A DNA stretch of 64,000 nt from Cohnella herbarum (GCF_012849095.1 NZ_CP051680.1:1922001-1986000); one strand, 5' to 3'; positions 8,609-17,493 are shown, counted from the first letter of the stretch. The notes: generated by a model not told the origin, from the sequence alone. A program made the numbers and translations.

Positions 8609-9067
8609 CTATTCCTCGACCTGAAAAATAGAATCCACAATGATTGGCAAATTATCTCTAACCGATACGGCTCCGAAAACGGATCTTGCGTGTATTCCCT
8701 TATCTCCGAACACATCTATCATTAAATCCGAAAAACCGTTCAATACTTTATGATGCTCTTCGAACTGCGCGCTAGCATTAACGAAGCCTTGAACTTTCAC
8801 GGCTCTCACTACTTTATCTAGCGACCCTAAAGCCGACTTTAATACGGAAAGCACCTCAATACCGGTTTGCCTTGCAAATTGATATCCCTCTTGAGTAGAA
8901 TAAACGATTCCTAATTTCCCTTTGGGATTGCCGGCAGGCCCTTTCCCGGAGACGAACATTAACCCATTTACAATGACATAATTAGCATATTTAGCAGCTG
9001 GATCGCTTGCGGATGGAAGAACGATGTTTAATTCCTTTAATCTATCTTCAGCAAAATAGGATGACAT
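8609..9067 (-). CDS. RidA/YjgF/YER057c/UK114 family protein
   Basis: 152 residues, of the longer YjgF type that starts with a helix (RLKELNIVLPSASDPAAKYA). The family core is present: NGLMFVSGKGPAG, then VVRAVKVQGFVN, and the C-terminal ARSVFGAVSVRDNLPIIVD with the conserved Arg that binds the carboxylate of imine intermediates. RidA proteins hydrolyse reactive enamine/imine intermediates from PLP enzymes. GGAGG stands 7 bases before the ATG. Confidence 0.88.
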   Translation of the reverse strand: MSSYFAEDRLKELNIVLPSASDPAAKYANYVIVNGLMFVSGKGPAGNPKGKLGIVYSTQEGYQFARQTGIEVLSVLKSALGSLDKVVRAVKVQGFVNASAQFEEHHKVLNGFSDLMIDVFGDKGIHARSVFGAVSVRDNLPIIVDSIFQVEE

Positions 9068-9125
9068 ACTAAAACCTCCAATATTATAAATATTGGAAAG
9101 AGTTTACTCCTACAATCCCAAATGG

Positions 9126-9659
9126 TCAACCGTTAAGATCGCTTCTTATTTTTTCAATACTTTTTCTGGCTCGATCGTTTAATGTTTTTTTGTCTTTTAA
9201 GTTGTAATTTTCAAGTTCATGACCCGGATCGATAATTAAGGGTTCTTTGATAATCGTTTCAAGAATCACGTAGGTTGATTTATAGGCTTCATTTACAAGG
9301 TCGTTATCCAATTGTTTGCGGGTTTTCGTTATGATTTCAAGTATCCCTTCCGCGTACATAAGCTTAACAATGCTGTCTGAACTCATAACGTTTCTTGTTG
9401 CAAAAGACAGGACGCATCTGAGTATCGAAACGTCTTGATAATGACTGGCTATGGATGCTAAACGATGTACGGCTTGCCAGTCCCTAATCGACAGCTCTCT
9501 TGAACAATGATCAACCATTTCCTTAAACCAATCCGTTTCCGTTTCTTTAGGAACATTGTATTGTTGATATTCTTCATATCGTCCTTCACGGTACATCTGA
9601 AATGTATTTCCATCGAAGGAAGTGAACAATTGTTTAGCTCTTGTTAGTTGATCCGTCAT
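9126..9659 (-). CDS. Hypothetical helical protein
   Basis: 177 residues from ATG at 9659, with GGGAGG eight bases upstream; a GTG three codons earlier is part of that site. The protein is rich in amphipathic helices (SRELSIRDWQAVHRLASIAS, SILRCVLSFATRNV), reminiscent of HEAT-like helical repeats, with no signal or membrane segment. I recognise no family. It follows the methyltransferase gene by 26 bp and may share its message. Confidence 0.65.
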   Translation of the reverse strand: MTDQLTRAKQLFTSFDGNTFQMYREGRYEEYQQYNVPKETETDWFKEMVDHCSRELSIRDWQAVHRLASIASHYQDVSILRCVLSFATRNVMSSDSIVKLMYAEGILEIITKTRKQLDNDLVNEAYKSTYVILETIIKEPLIIDPGHELENYNLKDKKTLNDRARKSIEKIRSDLNG

Positions 9660-9685
9660 GCATGTCACCTCCCTCTATGTCTCTC

Positions 9686-10366
9686 TCAAGGTTTAGTTGC
9701 TTTCCAAATGTATTTGTATTCTATAAGTTCGATTTTCCCGTTAATCTTATGTTGTTCGATTTTCTTGTCAAGCTCTTCCTTATACTCGGGTAGGGAGTAG
9801 TCAGGATTGCCCGGTATTCCCGATAGGAACTTAGTAAACTCGGCGTCATTAGGAAAGCAGTACTTTGCACGATTGAACTCGCGTATTTGTATATTTTCAA
9901 AATGGTTATTAATCAGTCTTTCCTTAACTAAATTAAGAGCCCCTGAGTGTATTCCATAAACAGTCCCTCCGGAAGTTAGAATTCGACTATGATTAAGGAT
10001 TGACGTCGGGCCTCTTCGATCATAAATCAAATCGAATTGAGCGTCTGCGAATGGAAGCTCGCTTTTCGTTGTAGCCTCAATGAACCTGACATTAGAGATT
10101 TCCGTTTCCAGCAAACTCTTATTTGCAATTGTAATCATTTCAATGGAATTATCGAATCCAATTAGGGATTTGGAATGCTGAGACATTTTCATCGTAAAAT
10201 CTCCGTGCCCACACCCAGCGTCCAACACGGATTGATAGTTAGGTAACATCTTTATTAATTCCTGTTCGAAAATTTCTTCGGCTGATACCCCTTCTATGGT
10301 AAACATCGCGTTACTTTTGTATCCGCCATTCCGAAGGGCTATTGCATTGTACCAATCCATTCCCAT
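9686..10366 (-). CDS. Class I SAM-dependent methyltransferase
   Basis: 226 residues; GGGAGG precedes the ATG. Motif I is LDAGCGHGDF (residues 48-57), followed by LIGFDNSIEMI with the ribose-binding acidic residue, and motif IV FDLIYDRRGPTSIL. The layout resembles rRNA methyltransferases of the RlmA type, but the zinc-binding N-terminus of RlmA is missing, so the substrate stays open. It lies 13 bp after the DUF1801 gene above it, in a tight minus-strand series. Confidence 0.82.
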   Translation of the reverse strand: MGMDWYNAIALRNGGYKSNAMFTIEGVSAEEIFEQELIKMLPNYQSVLDAGCGHGDFTMKMSQHSKSLIGFDNSIEMITIANKSLLETEISNVRFIEATTKSELPFADAQFDLIYDRRGPTSILNHSRILTSGGTVYGIHSGALNLVKERLINNHFENIQIREFNRAKYCFPNDAEFTKFLSGIPGNPDYSLPEYKEELDKKIEQHKINGKIELIEYKYIWKATKP

Positions 10367-10378
10367 GTGAAACCTCCC

Positions 10379-10789
10379 TTATTGCATGCTCGTTACTTCG
10401 ATCCACTTGACGACGAGTTTAATAAGCTTGTCCTTCTTCGCATTTACATCTGTCATATCGGTTAACTTCACTACTGCTCTATCGCCTGAAACCCAATCTA
10501 ATAAGCCTGTTGAATCTTCGAACAACGTCCCCTCAAATTGCTCTTTTACTTTTGCGCCACGATGAAAGATAAGACGAAAAAAGTCTTTCCCTTGGAGATT
10601 AAACGTCACTTTATCCTCACCATTGTAACAAAAACTCGGCGCGTTCCATTTAATCTGTTCTGTGATGTTATCCTCCACGCTTAAAATAATTTTTCGAACC
10701 TCTTCTATTTCCCGCTTCAGGGGATGTTCAAGGTTGTTCATAAATTCAACGACTTGTTGATGACCGGAAAGTTTCTGATTAGCTTTCAT
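10379..10789 (-). CDS. DUF1801 domain protein (YdhG-like)
   Basis: 136 residues from ATG at 10789, which follows GGAGGGTGAATACC. It shows the DUF1801 pattern: VVEFMNNLEHPLKREIEEVR, then EQIKWNAPSFCYNG with the conserved KWNAP motif, FNLQGKDFFRLIFHRGAK, and a C-terminal helix KLIKLVVKWIEV. The fold resembles frataxin/YdhG proteins; no activity is established. A second DUF1801 gene lies at 33906-34244. Confidence 0.85.
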   Translation of the reverse strand: MKANQKLSGHQQVVEFMNNLEHPLKREIEEVRKIILSVEDNITEQIKWNAPSFCYNGEDKVTFNLQGKDFFRLIFHRGAKVKEQFEGTLFEDSTGLLDWVSGDRAVVKLTDMTDVNAKKDKLIKLVVKWIEVTSMQ

Positions 10790-10820
10790 GGTATTCACCC
10801 TCCAATCCGAGCGGGGATAT

Positions 10821-11306
10821 TCATTGCCTCATCTTAATGGGACAATAGATCATAACATCATTGCTCTCGTCATCTGCATCTTTAAGTCTGCTCTCTTCAT
10901 ATTTCTCCAAATAATATGCAGTATCATCATACTCATAACCGTTTTCTTCAAGCCACTTCGTCGTAAAATCATAGGCCAAATAGTTCGAGCTTGAAGGTCC
11001 CCGATAATGAGTCAAGGAGTATGTACGAGGCAATAAATGAATATGGACCATACCTGGCGGCAAATTCCCAATCTGGCTCACTTCATAGCAGCAATAAAAA
11101 TCAAGCATTCCATTACTGCTTTTGTAATTCGGCGGTGTGATGCCGTAAGTAATTTCTTGATTTATGATATTCTTTATCTCTTCTCGTCTACTTATTAATT
11201 CATGAAAAGCATCTCTTACCGGAGCCTCTAAAGTAGCCATTGTACCGGATGCCCTTACACCGATGTAGGAAGTAATAGCGCTGGTTTGAACGATTTCAAT
11301 TTTCAT
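10821..11306 (-). CDS. GyrI-like (AraC effector-binding domain) small-molecule-binding protein
   Basis: 161 residues from ATG at 11306, with AGGAG seven bases upstream. It is a stand-alone effector-binding domain of the kind fused to AraC/MerR regulators: IEIVQTSAITSYIGVRASGT, a central FYCCYEVSQIGNLPPGMVHI, then YSLTHYRGPSSSNYLAYDFT and the closing DDESNDVMIYCPIKMRQ. Such domains bind hydrophobic or cationic small molecules, and some bind gyrase. No DNA-binding domain is present. Two other copies of this fold are in the window. Confidence 0.78.
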   Translation of the reverse strand: MKIEIVQTSAITSYIGVRASGTMATLEAPVRDAFHELISRREEIKNIINQEITYGITPPNYKSSNGMLDFYCCYEVSQIGNLPPGMVHIHLLPRTYSLTHYRGPSSSNYLAYDFTTKWLEENGYEYDDTAYYLEKYEESRLKDADDESNDVMIYCPIKMRQ

Positions 11307-11334
11307 TGAATTAGCTCCTCTGCTCATTGTCCGT

Positions 11335-11787
11335 TCAACTATTCTTCAAATTCATTCTCATATTTACGTAGTGAGGCATGAATCCAGCTTTTCTCCAGAA
11401 GTTCTGACCTTTCATATTACATTGCAGTACATCAATCTCGAGGTTTTGAATCCCCTTAAATCTTTCTTGCTTTAATTTCTCGATACCTGTTATCCCGTGT
11501 CCATTATTTCTGTATTCCCGCTTAATAAAATACTGCCGCAAGTAGACATCTTTTAACTCCATATGGTAAGGGTTACTTCTGAATTGATATAAAGCGTACC
11601 CGATCACTGTATTGTCGAACAGTAATAAATCAACATTCCAGTCACCTAAGATCCAATCCTGCATTCGTTGCCTTAGTTGTTCATCGTTCATTGGATTTTC
11701 GCTGCCCTCGTCTGCAATGAGTTGACGATTCATCTCCGTTAGAATGATCAGATCTTCTTCAGATGCGCCTATGATTTGAAGTTCCAT
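11335..11787 (-). CDS. GNAT family N-acetyltransferase
   Basis: 150 residues. The motif A equivalent is RNNGHGI at residues 93-99, after the strand KDVYLRQYFIKREY; the C-terminal NMKGQNFWRKAGFMPHY closes the fold. The glycine pattern is less canonical than in its neighbours (G-H-G). The start ATG is behind GAGAGAGGTGAATTCAT. It is followed by the GyrI-like gene after 28 bp; 225 bp without a gene separate it from the SDR gene above. Confidence 0.82.
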   Translation of the reverse strand: MELQIIGASEEDLIILTEMNRQLIADEGSENPMNDEQLRQRMQDWILGDWNVDLLLFDNTVIGYALYQFRSNPYHMELKDVYLRQYFIKREYRNNGHGITGIEKLKQERFKGIQNLEIDVLQCNMKGQNFWRKAGFMPHYVNMRMNLKNS

Positions 11788-12012
11788 ATGAATTCACCTC
11801 TCTCTCCCCAGAATATCTATTTCTCTTAAAATTTTTTTCCATGTTTCCGTAATTCTTTAAGCTTCGATTGGTAAAAATAGTCCTTCGATTTCTAAAGGGC
11901 GATATTCCGCAAGAATAGTTGTACAAACTAGGTTTCTGATCTTTTGTAATGGAATATTATCGGTTCTGCCATTAAATCAGTCCTTTCAAGTTCTTCGCGC
12001 TATTAGCAAATA

Positions 12013-12750
12013 TTAATCGGAGTAATTTACTAATCGACCTGGCTCAAACTTCTTATCAATAAGGTTTAATAAGTGACTTCCTAGACGTTCTGTTGATTGC
12101 AATTGTCCCGACTGATGCGCATGTTCAAAAAACTTCGCCATTTCGAATTGTTGAGCACTCTTTCCTCTTGCGATTCTCTGCATTTCGGTTTCTACCATTC
12201 CCGGGTCGACTGCAATGATTTCGATCGGGTTATGTTGCTTCGCCTGCTCTGCGCCCACACATTGCGTAAACATATTTATACCGGCTTTTGCAGTACAATA
12301 CACGCTCATTGCAGGAGCAGGATAGGTTCCGGATCCCGAAGAAATATTCATAATTTTTCGTCTGATCGAGGTAATATTTTCAGTTAACTTAATAAAGGAA
12401 GAAGCCAAAACCATAGGAGCAATTAAACTAATTTGTAAGTTTTCATTAATCTCTTCAGGTTGACATAACTCTATCGATTTCAAAGGTTCAATCATGGCTG
12501 CATTGTTGATGAGACAAATCATTTCCGAATCATCTATGTCCATCTGATTGAAGATGTCTTTCAGCAAGCCTTCAATCCCCAATATATGACTTAAATCAAA
12601 ATGGATTGGTTTAAAGTTGCTGTAGTTTAATAAGACATTGGATTTTCCTCTTGAAATGCCGTAGACCAAGTGGTCCTTCTCTAGCAACATTCTAGCTACT
12701 TGCTCGCCGATGCCCCTTGATGTACCCGTAATAATAAAATGACTTGGCAT
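12013..12750 (-). CDS. Short-chain dehydrogenase/reductase (YueD-like)
   Basis: 245 residues, the classical SDR size. The cofactor motif TGTSRGIG is at residues 8-15, NNAA at 82-85, and the catalytic triad Ser138, Tyr151 and Lys155 lies in NISSGS and YCTAK. Sequence style (YGISRG after beta-2, PGMVETEMQ after the active site) is close to the YueD benzil/sepiapterin-reductase group, which uses NADPH. The substrate is not fixed by sequence. AAGGAGG precedes the ATG. Confidence 0.87.
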   Translation of the reverse strand: MPSHFIITGTSRGIGEQVARMLLEKDHLVYGISRGKSNVLLNYSNFKPIHFDLSHILGIEGLLKDIFNQMDIDDSEMICLINNAAMIEPLKSIELCQPEEINENLQISLIAPMVLASSFIKLTENITSIRRKIMNISSGSGTYPAPAMSVYCTAKAGINMFTQCVGAEQAKQHNPIEIIAVDPGMVETEMQRIARGKSAQQFEMAKFFEHAHQSGQLQSTERLGSHLLNLIDKKFEPGRLVNYSD

Positions 12751-12779
12751 GATGTCTGTGCCTCCTTGATCTCGTTCAT

Positions 12780-13250
12780 TTATAAATATCCTCCCTTACT
12801 ATCAGGCAAGGATTGATATGACTCTTTGGATTCTAGGATCTCTATTATTAGTTTTGTAAGTCCTCGGAATTCTTGGTGTTTCTTATCCTCATTAAATTCT
12901 CCAGTCCACTTAAAGACCTTAACTTTCCCGTTATATTGTATTTCTAAAATGTATCCCGAGCTTGGAATTAGATTCATTCCTTCTATTTCTTCAGGATAAT
13001 GAAAGAAATCTATTTTCTTCATGTATTCATATATTCTTTTCTTCTCATCATTACTCAGCGTTAAACCAGTTGTAACCACACCATCCTGAACTAGATCTTT
13101 CGTGTATTTATCGCTAAATGTATCCACTAGGTTTTTGGTCATTACTCCATACCTAAATATAAAATTAAAGTCTTTAGGGTACTCGCTTTTTGAACTTCCC
13201 ATTAACATAATAAGCAAACAGAAAACAATGCATCTTATTAGTAATTTCAT
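12780..13250 (-). CDS. Hypothetical exported protein
   Basis: 156 residues from ATG at 13250, chosen because AAGGAGGAG lies upstream and because a hydrophobic signal segment (LLIRCIVFCLLIMLMG) then starts the protein. The mature part begins SSKSEYPKDFNFIFRYGV and contains YTKDLVQDGVVTTGLTLS and SSGYILEIQYNGK. I recognise it only as a recurring Paenibacillus-type hypothetical. It ends 29 bp before the SDR gene, so both may be on one message. Confidence 0.62.
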   Translation of the reverse strand: MKLLIRCIVFCLLIMLMGSSKSEYPKDFNFIFRYGVMTKNLVDTFSDKYTKDLVQDGVVTTGLTLSNDEKKRIYEYMKKIDFFHYPEEIEGMNLIPSSGYILEIQYNGKVKVFKWTGEFNEDKKHQEFRGLTKLIIEILESKESYQSLPDSKGGYL

Positions 13251-13280
13251 ATCAATTGCTGCTCCTCCTTCCGATACAGC

Positions 13281-13335
13281 AAAAAAATGAAGCCGCGGCG
13301 ATAGGGGGCACACCTCCTCTGATTCACGCGCGGCT
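13281..13335 (-). terminator. Rho-independent terminator after the GRAM-domain gene
   Basis: On the minus strand AGCCGCGCG pairs with CGCCGCGGCT and is followed by TCATTTTTTT. It lies 21 bp after the stop of the gene at 13357-13662. It resembles the terminator at 16380-16432 in outer stem, inner GAGGA/CCTC-type element and a GTTAT just before the stem. Confidence 0.75.
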
Positions 13336-13356
13336 ACGATAACTTTTACTTATATA

Positions 13357-13662
13357 CTAATTCTTTACTATTCTGCTTGATACAAAATCAATTATTTTCT
13401 GCCTGTTCCAAAGGACGAATTTATATTTTTTTCCGTCACGTGTTTCAATCGTCATTCCGTTTGGTATTAATCCAAGGGTATTCCGTTTAGTAATTGTAGA
13501 AATCTGATCAAAGGCGATCTCGGTAATCTGGGTTTGAATATTAATCGCGTGTGCAGTAAATAGAACGCTTTTGTCTGATATCCTAATACGCCCACCAACC
13601 GATTCTATTCCTCTAAATAGATTTGCAACGACATCGAAGTGTACATTTCCCGTTTGACTCAC
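13357..13662 (-). CDS. GRAM-domain protein
   Basis: 101 residues from GTG at 13662, which lies 7 bases after GGAGG; the frame continues 19 codons further up but that start (TTG) has no ribosome-binding site. The GRAM pattern is clear: FRGIESVGGRIRISDKSVLF, FDQISTITKRNTLGLIPNGM, then GKKYKFVLWNRQKIIDFV. GRAM domains are PH-like and in bacteria occur as small cytoplasmic proteins of unknown function. A strong terminator follows. Confidence 0.82.
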   Translation of the reverse strand: MSQTGNVHFDVVANLFRGIESVGGRIRISDKSVLFTAHAINIQTQITEIAFDQISTITKRNTLGLIPNGMTIETRDGKKYKFVLWNRQKIIDFVSSRIVKN

Positions 13663-13740
13663 ATTGATTCCTCCAGAAGGATTATTTAATCGTACATTTG
13701 TATTTGTAAACTTATTCAAGTAACGTTTGCGAGCAGTTGA

Positions 13741-14850
13741 TTAAATATCTGTTCTCTTTATCCGATCTTGTTCCGAAATATCAACCAAGTTTGCCGTTCG
13801 ACTTTTTCGGTCCGGAAGTAGCGGAAAGAGCACCGTCGGCAGATTCTGATACCAGTATGCAACGCTGCAATAGTCATCGCTTCGCTCGAAGTAACAATTG
13901 CTGTCATCTGCGGGCGCACCGGCGGCAGTATACCGTATAAACCGATCTCCATAAAAATCACTCGCTTTTTCGGCTGAACCATAACCGATTTGCTGAACCG
14001 TCACTTTCAGCCTCGACTGAAAGTAGATCGGATCCTTTACATGAAACCGATAAAGCGAAAACAAACTGTTTGCATGATCTACAAGAGGTGCTCCTTGATA
14101 AGGTGTCACTACCTCCTCCAAACCCCAAGCAGACCCCATATAATCTTCGGTGCCGGTGCCGCAGATCGTCGGGTAATCGTCATCCTCGTCGATGAAAAAT
14201 TTGACTTCCCCTTCCCCCCACCATCCGTCGCGAAAAATGCTTCGCACTCCTAGCACAGTACCAAGATAAACTCCTCGACCCTGAATTCCGTCCAGAATCG
14301 TATAATCCACTTGGAGAGGACAAGGGTTCAACCTGCGGAACTGGGCATGAAAGTAGCCGGAGTCCTCATCGAGTTGATCTCCGAGCGTAAAGTCGATTTG
14401 ATAAAACAGCATCTCGACATCTTGATCCGAATCATTTTCGATAGTTATAAGAGCCCGTTCTCGAAAAGGCATCGGTATCCAGCAGTTCAACCCTTTCCCC
14501 ATCTGCATCGCGACGCATTCGGATAGAAGATTTTTCTGCCTGCCGTGCGCTATTCCAAAAAAATCCCCGATCGGAACTTCGACGCTGGGCCAGGTTTGTC
14601 CATCCCAATACATGCGAATGATCACGTTGCGCATATGTTCGATGTTCCCAGGCGGTAACGTACACCATATGTGCCGGACGATCCCGGGTCCTTCTACGTC
14701 GAGGAGGACATGCTTCTCCCCTTTTTTGAAAGGCCAAATACATGGCGCTCCTTTACGGCCGTTGTTGCGGATTCCGCCTTTCCCCGCTTCAGCTGTGGTG
14801 TTCTCCGCAGTTGCGGCCCTACTGGTTAAGTGCGATAGTTTGAATAGCAT
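13741..14850 (-). CDS. DUF2961 / glycoside hydrolase family 172 protein
   Basis: 369 residues from ATG at 14850, directly after AGAGGATAAGT; an ATG six codons earlier lacks a site. The family signature is strong: LLDVEGPGIVRHIWCTLPP, RMYWDGQTWPSVEVPIGDFF, and the active-site region CGTGTEDYMGSAWG. Characterised GH172 members act on difructose anhydrides and alpha-arabinofuranosides; this protein has no signal peptide, so it should be cytoplasmic. It is GC-richer than its flanks and stands alone, unlike typical sugar loci. Confidence 0.87.
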   Translation of the reverse strand: MLFKLSHLTSRAATAENTTAEAGKGGIRNNGRKGAPCIWPFKKGEKHVLLDVEGPGIVRHIWCTLPPGNIEHMRNVIIRMYWDGQTWPSVEVPIGDFFGIAHGRQKNLLSECVAMQMGKGLNCWIPMPFRERALITIENDSDQDVEMLFYQIDFTLGDQLDEDSGYFHAQFRRLNPCPLQVDYTILDGIQGRGVYLGTVLGVRSIFRDGWWGEGEVKFFIDEDDDYPTICGTGTEDYMGSAWGLEEVVTPYQGAPLVDHANSLFSLYRFHVKDPIYFQSRLKVTVQQIGYGSAEKASDFYGDRFIRYTAAGAPADDSNCYFERSDDYCSVAYWYQNLPTVLFPLLPDRKSRTANLVDISEQDRIKRTDI

Positions 14851-14889
14851 ACTTATCCTCTTCTCCATCTAGGTTCGTAGTCGGATTCT

Positions 14890-15081
14890 CTATACCTCTA
14901 TAGTCGTTCTTGTTTTCATCTCTAAGAAACCAAATAAAAAATCGAGCATTAAAAATAGAAATAATGAAATTAAAGCGTATTCCATTAAGATTTGGTTAAC
15001 ATTGAATCCTATCAATATCAGTAGCACTGTTATTATTGCTAAAGCTGCTATTCCTATTCCAATATAGAATAAAATAATCAA
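14890..15081 (-). CDS. Possible small membrane protein
   Basis: 63 residues with two long hydrophobic stretches (IGIGIAALAIITVLLILIGF and a second at residues 35-52). The only start is TTG at 15081 and no ribosome-binding site is visible before it, so this may be a relic or a chance frame. The roughly 90 bp further upstream contain no gene. Low confidence. Confidence 0.3.
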   Translation of the reverse strand: MIILFYIGIGIAALAIITVLLILIGFNVNQILMEYALISLFLFLMLDFLFGFLEMKTRTTIEV

Positions 15082-15175
15082 GGGGATGTTGCGTGTGGTT
15101 TAAGAAAAGAATATACAGAAATGATTAATGAGGAAATAAATGAACTACTTAGCTTAGCCGCTATACTTCCGGTAT

Positions 15176-15706
15176 TCATTTCCTTCGCACCTTTCTTGGG
15201 ATGGCAAGACCCTCCCTAAGAGTCCATTTCGAATCACATAAAACTACCGATGTCTCTACTTGTCTTTCCGGAATATCCCAATATGTTCGTAGTAACATCT
15301 TCTTCTCATTCGGTGAAGTAAGGGAAAAGCCGTTTTTCAAGTAAAATTTTATAGCCCATTCCGCACTGCTCCATGTCCCAATCAAGATTGGTTTATCTGT
15401 TAAAGCTATGATATGAGACAATAGTTTTGTACCCAGCCCACTATTACGCTGGTTTGTTCTTACATAAGCATGCCTAATTAAAGATACTTCCCCTTTATCT
15501 TGAATTCCCATAACTCCCAACAATTCATGATTTTCTTCAAATCCCCAAAATACGACTCCGTCGTGTATCTCATGATTCAATTCACTAATGGACATATAAG
15601 GTTCATGATACCTATCTTCAGGAATAACTCCTTTATATGCCTGCGCTGCATCATTAATGATTTGATAGATTGTATCCGTATCCGTGTTATTACATAATCT
15701 AATCAT
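15176..15706 (-). CDS. GNAT family N-acetyltransferase
   Basis: 176 residues. Motif A RNSGLG is at residues 87-92 after SLIRHAYVRTNQ; IGTWSSAEWAIKFYLKNGF is the usual C-terminal strand-helix. GGAGG is placed five bases before the ATG. The substrate is unknown. Its last about 30 residues extend beyond the core fold. Confidence 0.86.
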   Translation of the reverse strand: MIRLCNNTDTDTIYQIINDAAQAYKGVIPEDRYHEPYMSISELNHEIHDGVVFWGFEENHELLGVMGIQDKGEVSLIRHAYVRTNQRNSGLGTKLLSHIIALTDKPILIGTWSSAEWAIKFYLKNGFSLTSPNEKKMLLRTYWDIPERQVETSVVLCDSKWTLREGLAIPRKVRRK

Positions 15707-15742
15707 AAATCCTCCAGATATCGATTTGAATTTACTTTTACT

Positions 15743-16183
15743 TTATTCAACTCCAATTACTTGTTCTGTCGTCACCTTAAACTCCTTAACATTTATCTCT
15801 AATTTCATTATCCCTTCTTTATCAAGTCCTTTTGTATTTAATCTGAATGTACCTGATAGGGCTTTCGACGTATTACCATGAACATTCTTGTTTATATCTA
15901 ATCTAATATTTTTATCTATTAATCGATCCTGAAGATCAATCGTTATTATGGGTTCAACTGTTTTTATCAAAAATGTTCTATCTGTTCGGTTCCATAAATT
16001 AAAATTGTAATTTACTACGGTTTCAGCCAAATCTTCAGATCCCCCTAGACCGATGGAGATCGAATTTATTATTAGTCCATCATCTACTATGCCATCCTTT
16101 TTATCACCACTAAATTGACATCCACTCAGAGCAAGAATCGAGAACAGTGATACTACTAGCATTGAATGTTTATACATCTTCAA
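15743..16183 (-). CDS. Putative lipoprotein
   Basis: 146 residues. A signal peptide with a hydrophobic core (SMLVVSLFSILAL) ends in the lipobox LSGC at about residue 22, so the mature protein should be a membrane-anchored lipoprotein. The rest looks like a beta-sandwich (ETVVNYNFNLWNRTDRTFLI, then GTFRLNTKGLDKEGIMKLEI). The start is TTG at 16183 behind GGAG, or the ATG two codons later. Function unknown. The 300 bp upstream hold only a terminator for the next gene. Confidence 0.68.
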   Translation of the reverse strand: MKMYKHSMLVVSLFSILALSGCQFSGDKKDGIVDDGLIINSISIGLGGSEDLAETVVNYNFNLWNRTDRTFLIKTVEPIITIDLQDRLIDKNIRLDINKNVHGNTSKALSGTFRLNTKGLDKEGIMKLEINVKEFKVTTEQVIGVE

Positions 16184-16379
16184 TTTGAGAACTCCTATCT
16201 CTTTATGCTTTGAATTTGCTCGCTTCTAAGATTCGATTTATACAAAGCTGATGATGTATCTCTTCACGTATCTTAAATATATCCTAAGCAGATCGTCTTC
16301 CAAAGTCCCTTAAATGGTATTATAACCCAGCATATCTGTTTCTGCTCTTCAATTTATCATTAATTATTGGTTTATTTAT

Positions 16380-16432
16380 AAAAAAAAGCCGCAGCGTCAA
16401 GGAGGATACAGTTCCTCAATTTGCATGCGACT
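16380..16432 (-). terminator. Rho-independent terminator after the DUF4177 gene
   Basis: On the minus strand AGTCGC pairs with GCGGCT, with an inner GAGGA...TCCTC hairpin, and the stem runs into eight T. It lies 50 bp past the stop at 16482. Just before the stem, at 16434-16446, the plus strand reads ATAACGTTCTTGG, like the left end of the repeat elements at 50-53 kb. The rest of 16184-16379 shows no feature. Confidence 0.75.
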
Positions 16433-16481
16433 AATAACGTTCTTGGATGACTAACTTAGAAATATTCGTTAATTTGACCAC

Positions 16482-16670
16482 CTATTGATCCTTTAGAGGT
16501 CTTTCAAAAATGATCTCGTAATGGGTTGGTTTCCCATGACCATTATAATTGGTAGGCAATACTTGAACTAATCTCCATCCTTGATTTGCGTAATCGGCAA
16601 TCGTTTCCTGATGTGTAGCCGAAGTGAAGAATCCGCCTAGAGAAGTCTCAACAAACCTATATTCATACAT
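16482..16670 (-). CDS. DUF4177 family protein
   Basis: 62 residues from ATG at 16670, placed after CGGAGGTATTCAAGT; an ATG seven codons earlier has no site. It matches DUF4177 in size and pattern: MYEYRFVETSLGGFF, then IADYANQGWRLVQVLPT, and the final beta-strand HYEIIFERP. Small cytoplasmic protein, function unknown. A terminator follows. Confidence 0.85.
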   Translation of the reverse strand: MYEYRFVETSLGGFFTSATHQETIADYANQGWRLVQVLPTNYNGHGKPTHYEIIFERPLKDQ

Positions 16671-16700
16671 ACTTGAATACCTCCGGTTCATTTGTTGAAT

Positions 16701-17195
16701 TCATTTATTTACTAAATAATCGATAACGGGATAAGAGATCAGATTCCTATCTCTGTATGTTAAAGTTATTACATCGCTTTTCGTGCTTAAAATCGCATTT
16801 TGTAATAATACAGGTTTGAATCCTCTTTCGCTTGCTCCATTATAGGTAAATAGGACGCAATGCTCTGCAGCAAAGCCTTGAAATAATAACTAATTCAACT
16901 TCATGACTCCTTAAAACCCGTTCTAGATCCGTTTTCCAAAAGGCATTCGAATGCTCTTTAGTCAATCTTAGGTCATTATCCTTGATTTGGACTTCCGGAA
17001 TTACGTCATACCTCTCTTTATTCGATTCTTGCATACCTTCTATATCTTGAATATGTATCACTAAATGATCTTTAGAACGAATTAATTCTGAAACATGATT
17101 TATGTACAAACTTGCATGATCTAAGATCTTCTTTTCCAGTGGATCCTCCTGCAAAATACGGGTTGCATATCAATAATTAAGAAGCCTATTTTCAT
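16701..17195 (-). pseudogene. Isochorismatase-family cysteine hydrolase, broken by two single-base indels
   Basis: The ATG at 17195 has a good site (AAGGAGTG). Frame 1 reads MKIGFLIIDMQPVF, with the family's catalytic Asp. One base is then missing in TTTTGCAG near 17155, and the next frame continues QEDPLEKKILDHASLYINH to VELVIIS. One extra A near 16873 shifts again to GFAAEHCVLFTYNGASERGF, with the catalytic Cys, ending YLVNK and stop at 16701. With the two indels undone, the gene is 164 residues, a normal length. Both indels lie in short homopolymers, so a sequencing error cannot be excluded. Confidence 0.82.
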
Positions 17196-17238
17196 CCAAT
17201 GACACTCCTTCATAATAGCTATGGCCTTGAACCCCTTA

Positions 17239-17493
17239 TTAAAGAGTACTTTTTAGAAATTGATAGATTTCAAATCCCAAAAATATTGAAATATTTATTA
17301 TTATTGCCCATCTAATTATTTGTCTTAGCGATCTTGGAAAATGGTTAAGTTGTTTAGGATTTTGAAATCCGTTAACTGCATCATAATGTTTAATTACATC
17401 ATTAAATCCTTGTCTTTCGGATAAATCAAAATTACTATCAGGTTGGGTTGTATGAATTGTTTTATCATCATATGGATTATATTTATTATCCAT
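17239..17493 (-). CDS. Small membrane-anchored protein
   Basis: 84 residues. The N-terminal about 55 are polar (DNKYNPYDDKTIHTTQPDSN); a basic stretch RSLRQIIRW then leads into one hydrophobic helix (AIIINISIFLGFEIYQFL) at the C-terminus. This is the layout of a tail-anchored or single-pass protein. The ATG has GGGAGGTGGTGTGAA upstream. No family recognised. Confidence 0.55.
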   Translation of the reverse strand: MDNKYNPYDDKTIHTTQPDSNFDLSERQGFNDVIKHYDAVNGFQNPKQLNHFPRSLRQIIRWAIIINISIFLGFEIYQFLKSTL

